From Nanobdellati archaeon (lineage in GTDB: Archaea > Nanobdellota > Nanobdellia > UBA10117), in NCBI GenBank assembly GCA_018304365.1, contig JAGVWH010000001.1:1-21771 (forward strand): a DNA stretch of 21,771 bases, read 5' to 3'. A program made the position numbers and the translations under genes. The notes under the pieces are model-generated. The model worked only from the letters and a program-made list of their open reading frames with translations. It ran no database searches and was not told the origin of the DNA. Positions 19,464 to 21,771 of this stretch are shown in pieces (the first letter of the stretch is position 1; each line of letters begins with the position of its first letter).

Positions 19464-19681
19464 AAAAGCAAGATAAATTTATCAAAGAATTGCTGCTAAA
19501 AGGATTTGAAAAATTAAAAACTGAAAATCCTTTTGTTCATCTTCAGCATTATGAAGATAAAAAATATTATAAATTTAGAATTGGAAACTATCGCGCTTTA
19601 ATTGATGCAGATTTTGATAAAAAAATATTAGATGTACGAGTTCTTGATCACCGGAGTGTTATTTATAAAAGGAAACATTAA
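19427..19681 (+). CDS. RelE/ParE-family toxin, N-terminus short or uncertain
   Basis: The core is typical: DVEKFLKKQDKF (first helices), then YYKFRIGNYRALIDADFDKK and ILDVRVLDHRSVIYKRK, the beta-sheet with the conserved RIGNYR and HR..VY motifs. RelE/ParE toxins cleave ribosome-bound mRNA or poison gyrase. The usual start has one beta strand (e.g. ..V.FS) before the DVEKFLKK helix; here no ATG allows it. The best starts are TTG at 19427 or GTG at 19439, and the frame is closed by TGA at 19388. The toxin may be N-terminally truncated and inactive. Confidence 0.75.
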   Translation: MGSDVEDVEKFLKKQDKFIKELLLKGFEKLKTENPFVHLQHYEDKKYYKFRIGNYRALIDADFDKKILDVRVLDHRSVIYKRKH

Positions 19682-19690
19682 GCTTAACTC

Positions 19691-20635
19691 ATGAACAAAT
19701 TACCTTTCGAAAACATAGAGCGTAAATTAATTTACAAGCAGAAAGCTAGAATAACTAAGTCGAAAAAGAAAAATGGAGAGCAACTGCTTAATTTCGGAAT
19801 AATTAACTTAGATAAACCTAAAGGTCCGAAATCTATTCACGTTGTTAACAAACTTAGGCATATTTTACAGCAGCCGAAAATCGGACACGGTGGAACTCTT
19901 GACCCAGCTGTAACTGGCGTACTGCCAATTGCAACAGGACCAGCAACAAGAGTTTTACATTTATTTTCTTTAGCAGGAAAAGTTTACGAAGGAAAATTGC
20001 ATCTGCACGGCGATGTTTCCGAAGAAGAAATTAAGAAAGTGTGCAAGCAATTTGTAGGCAAGATAAAGCAAATTCCTCCAAAGCGTTCAGCAGTAAGAAG
20101 AGAAGAGCGAGAAAGAGAAGTTTATTGGTTTGATATAAAGAAAATAGAACACAGAAATATTTATTTCGAAACTGGAGTGCAGCACGGTACATACATAAGA
20201 ACTCTTTGTGTTGATATTGGAAAAAAACTAGGAGTTGATGGTCATATGACTTATTTAAATAGATTACAAGCCGGACCTATGAGACTAGACGAATCCGTTA
20301 CACTACAGGATATAAAAAATAATTATTTCAAGTATGTTAAAACAAAAGAAAGTAAATACATCGCAAAATTTATGCAGCAACCAGATAAAGCTCTGAGTTA
20401 TCTGCCTGCAATCTATGTTGATGAGAATGTAATTCCAAGATTAAAACACGGCTCGCCTGTTTTCGCTCCAGGTATTGTTGCATTTACATCGGAAATTAAA
20501 AAAGGCGATAACGTTGCTATATTTGATATTAAATCAAATCTATTAGCTTTAGGAATTGCAGAAATGTCTGCAAAAGAAATAAAGAAAGCGGACAAAGGTT
20601 TGGCAATCAAAACAGATGTTGTATTTATTAAGTAA
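19691..20635 (+). CDS. cbf5: tRNA/rRNA pseudouridine synthase Cbf5 (TruB family)
   Basis: Cbf5 is the catalytic subunit of archaeal H/ACA RNPs and can also make tRNA Psi55 without a guide. The 314-residue protein has LDKPKGPKSIHVVNKLR, the catalytic motif GHGGTLDPAVTGVLPIA with Asp71, RSAVRREEREREVYWFDI, GTYIRTLCVDIGKKLGVDGH and MTYLNRLQAGP. The C-terminal ~75 residues form the PUA domain, with LKHGSPVFAPGIVAF. The length is slightly short of the usual ~325-340. It lies 9 nt after the toxin stop. No H/ACA RNA was confirmed in the window. Confidence 0.97.
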   Translation: MNKLPFENIERKLIYKQKARITKSKKKNGEQLLNFGIINLDKPKGPKSIHVVNKLRHILQQPKIGHGGTLDPAVTGVLPIATGPATRVLHLFSLAGKVYEGKLHLHGDVSEEEIKKVCKQFVGKIKQIPPKRSAVRREEREREVYWFDIKKIEHRNIYFETGVQHGTYIRTLCVDIGKKLGVDGHMTYLNRLQAGPMRLDESVTLQDIKNNYFKYVKTKESKYIAKFMQQPDKALSYLPAIYVDENVIPRLKHGSPVFAPGIVAFTSEIKKGDNVAIFDIKSNLLALGIAEMSAKEIKKADKGLAIKTDVVFIK

Positions 20636-20643
20636 TTAAATTA

Positions 20644-20979
20644 TTATTTAGTAAATAAGTCAGGAGGTAAATCAGACATCGCACTAGCTTGTCTTAACAT
20701 ACCATCTAACGTTCTAACTTCAGGACCATAAACTGTAGTAGGGTAATCTTCTTGTGATATTAACTGAAGCGTTAGTATTTTTTCTTTGCCAATAGCTTTT
20801 ATCAGTAAATCAGCGGCAGGTTTATGCTCTCTTAAGCTTCTATCGCTATTATCTACTAATAAATTCGTAAAAAAAGCATATCTTTCTTCCCAGCCCGCTT
20901 TATCTAACATACGATATAGATCTGTTTGTTTAAATGCTCTGTAAGATTTTTGATCTACAATATAACTAGTCATTTTCAT
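20644..20979 (-). CDS. Hypothetical protein, 111 aa
   Basis: Not recognised. The predicted product is soluble and mostly helical: SYIVDQKSYRAFKQTDLYRM, then WEERYAFFTNLLVDNSDRSL and AADLLIKAIGKEKILTLQLI, ending with LDGMLRQASAMSDLPPDLFT. There is no membrane segment or Cys cluster. Start is ATG 20979 or 20973; a TATA box centred at ~21003 predicts transcription from about 20977-20979. It is convergent with cbf5 (9 nt between stops) and lies in the same direction as the 21057 gene, with a comparable acidic/helical composition. No shared domain is clear. Confidence 0.75.
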   Translation of the reverse strand: MKMTSYIVDQKSYRAFKQTDLYRMLDKAGWEERYAFFTNLLVDNSDRSLREHKPAADLLIKAIGKEKILTLQLISQEDYPTTVYGPEVRTLDGMLRQASAMSDLPPDLFTK

Positions 20980-20997
20980 CCGTGCTTAAGAAAAAAC

Positions 20998-21008
20998 AAT
21001 ATAAAATG
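20998..21008 (-). promoter_or_regulatory. TATA box for the 20979 gene
   Basis: The minus strand reads ATTTTATATTG, centred ~24 nt before the ATG at 20979, giving a leaderless or nearly leaderless mRNA. Confidence 0.5.
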
Positions 21009-21056
21009 ATTTCGGTTTGGAAGAATAGAAATAAAAATAATATGTGCTCAAATATT

Positions 21057-21491
21057 TTAACTTGCAAATTCACGATTTTTATAGAACTCATTACGTTCGG
21101 ATTGATCTAGAGTCTTTATGTTACTGCTATACATATGCCACGGATAACTTTTATCAGAATTTTTCTTTGCCAGCATTTTTGCTTCAGCTAACATATCTAC
21201 TAAAGTATATCCTCTATTCCAAGTAAGCATATTTCGACCTGCGCATATACCTAGCAAGGCGAGTAAACCATCTTCACTTACAGCTTTTGGTAAAAGTTCA
21301 GCAAATTTTTCTATATCAGAAATTTCCGAAGTGAACTGTGATAGCTTTTTACCAGTTATGCATCTCTTGTAAACTAATGTTATTATTTTTAATTTACCTT
21401 CTTCATCGCAATCCGAGAATGTTTTGTAATAATTTAGCTTTCTAATTTCTTCAAGAACAGAAGGATCTTTTACATATTTATTCGTATCCAT
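21057..21491 (-). CDS. Hypothetical protein, 144 aa
   Basis: Not recognised. An all-helical soluble protein is predicted: MDTNKYVKDPSVLEEIRKLN, then KIITLVYKRCITGKKLSQF, SDIEKFAELLPKAVSEDGLL and NRGYTLVDMLAEAKMLAKKN. Two Cys are spread without a metal pattern. It ends YKNREFAS. It lies 77 nt upstream of the 20979 gene on the same strand and is divergent from the Trm112-like gene, sharing a ~46-nt control region. The start fits a TATA-like CTTTTAAGG about 27 nt upstream. Confidence 0.75.
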   Translation of the reverse strand: MDTNKYVKDPSVLEEIRKLNYYKTFSDCDEEGKLKIITLVYKRCITGKKLSQFTSEISDIEKFAELLPKAVSEDGLLALLGICAGRNMLTWNRGYTLVDMLAEAKMLAKKNSDKSYPWHMYSSNIKTLDQSERNEFYKNREFAS

Positions 21492-21511
21492 ATATTTGAA
21501 TAGTTGAGTAA

Positions 21512-21530
21512 GCCTTAAAAGATTTATCTT
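21512..21530. promoter_or_regulatory. Divergent promoter region between the 21491 and 21538 genes
   Basis: CCTTAAAAG (read CTTTTAAGG on the minus strand) lies ~27 nt from both start regions, and GATTTATC follows. Either could act as a TATA element; one near-symmetric box may serve both genes. No clear operator seen. Confidence 0.35.
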
Positions 21531-21537
21531 AGCTCAT

Positions 21538-21726
21538 ATGCGTATGGCGGAGCTACCAACAGAACTTTTAGAAATAATATGCTGTCCGATGGATAAAGCA
21601 GACTTAAAATACGATAAGAAAGCGCAGACACTAACCTGCAAGAAATGCAAATACGTTTATCCGATAATTGATGGCATTCCAGATCTAAGACCACCATATA
21701 TGATTGAAGCCGACAAGAGCAAATAG
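21538..21726 (+). CDS. Trm112/UPF0434-like zinc-ribbon protein
   Basis: Trm112 proteins activate several methyltransferases acting on tRNA, rRNA and release factor. The 62-residue protein (60 from the second ATG at 21544) follows the family pattern: LPTELLEIICCPMDKADLKY, then LTCKKCKYVYPIIDGIPDLR. The second zinc knuckle CKKC is intact, but the first is CCPMD instead of the usual CPxC, so zinc binding may be altered or lost. The YPI.DGIP.L signature is strong. It ends TAG near the right edge, with nothing recognisable after it. Confidence 0.85.
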   Translation: MRMAELPTELLEIICCPMDKADLKYDKKAQTLTCKKCKYVYPIIDGIPDLRPPYMIEADKSK

Positions 21727-21771
21727 TTTTAAACCGAATTCTAACATTTAACTTGTGCCCAGATCGCATAA

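Noticed and set aside
21524-21769. 81-codon minus-strand open frame opposite the Trm112-like gene
   Set aside because: Antisense shadow; the plus strand carries the recognisable zinc-ribbon signature.
1-21771. General reassignment of UAG (pyrrolysine-type code)
   Set aside because: UAG ends uL5, uL18 and the Trm112-like gene at sensible positions; only one or two genes look interrupted by it.
1-21771. CRISPR array, insertion sequence or integrase
   Set aside because: No regularly spaced repeats, terminal inverted repeats flanking a transposase, or recombinase motifs were seen.

Overview
This is an AT-rich archaeal chromosome segment. It is dominated by one long plus-strand ribosomal-protein cluster (about 2.88 to 18.91 kb) with archaeal/eukaryotic-type content and order: uL3, uL4, uL23, uL2, uS19, uL22, uS3, uL29, aIF1, Rpp29, uS17, uL14, uL24, eS4, uL5, uS14, uS8, uL6, eL32, eL19, uL18, uS5, uL30, uL15, SecY, DUF106, eL34, eL14, followed by Cbf5. 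eS4, eL32, eL19, eL34, eL14, aIF1, Rpp29 and Cbf5 exclude a bacterium. TATA boxes sit about 25 nt before several start codons, consistent with leaderless transcripts. Very tight packing, an unusual set of small genes, and the absence of adk and cmk from their usual places suggest a reduced-genome (DPANN-like) archaeon. That lineage call is inference; no 16S rRNA is present.

Layout. 1-889: 3' part of rtcB (RNA ligase). 886-1581: minus-strand Lrp/AsnC regulator coupled to a small two-helix membrane protein that appears frameshifted. 1600-2883: a patch of short unknown genes, a 19-bp palindrome over a predicted transcription start, a structured leader, a run of three hairpins (2034-2126) and the leader of the ribosomal operon. 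2884-18906: the ribosomal/secretion operon, with two genes I do not recognise (3882-4307 between uL3 and uL4; 18146-18598 between eL34 and eL14, where cmk often sits). 18911-19681: a frameshifted ChaB-like gene, a RelB-like antitoxin, a tiny membrane ORF and a RelE/ParE-like toxin. 19691-20635: cbf5. 20644-21491: two unknown minus-strand genes. 21538-21726: a Trm112-like zinc-ribbon protein.

The operon genes build the ribosome and its outlet: ribosomal proteins, start-codon selection (aIF1), tRNA 5' maturation (Rpp29), the protein channel (SecY), a membrane insertase relative (DUF106) and, just outside, the rRNA pseudouridine synthase Cbf5. Neighbours mostly overlap by ATGA or TAATG junctions, implying translational coupling.

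The most unusual signals are three. (1) The few gaps longer than 50 nt in the operon (before uL3, uL22-uS3, uL5-uS14, uS5-uL30) each contain a mini-ORF joined to the preceding stop or following start, plus an inverted repeat. (2) The C-terminal tails of uS3, uL22 and eL32 share near-identical DNA/peptide modules, and the uS3 tail carries two in-frame tandem copies of a palindromic element. (3) Several short accessory genes appear broken or recoded by one base or one stop codon, while all ribosomal genes are intact.
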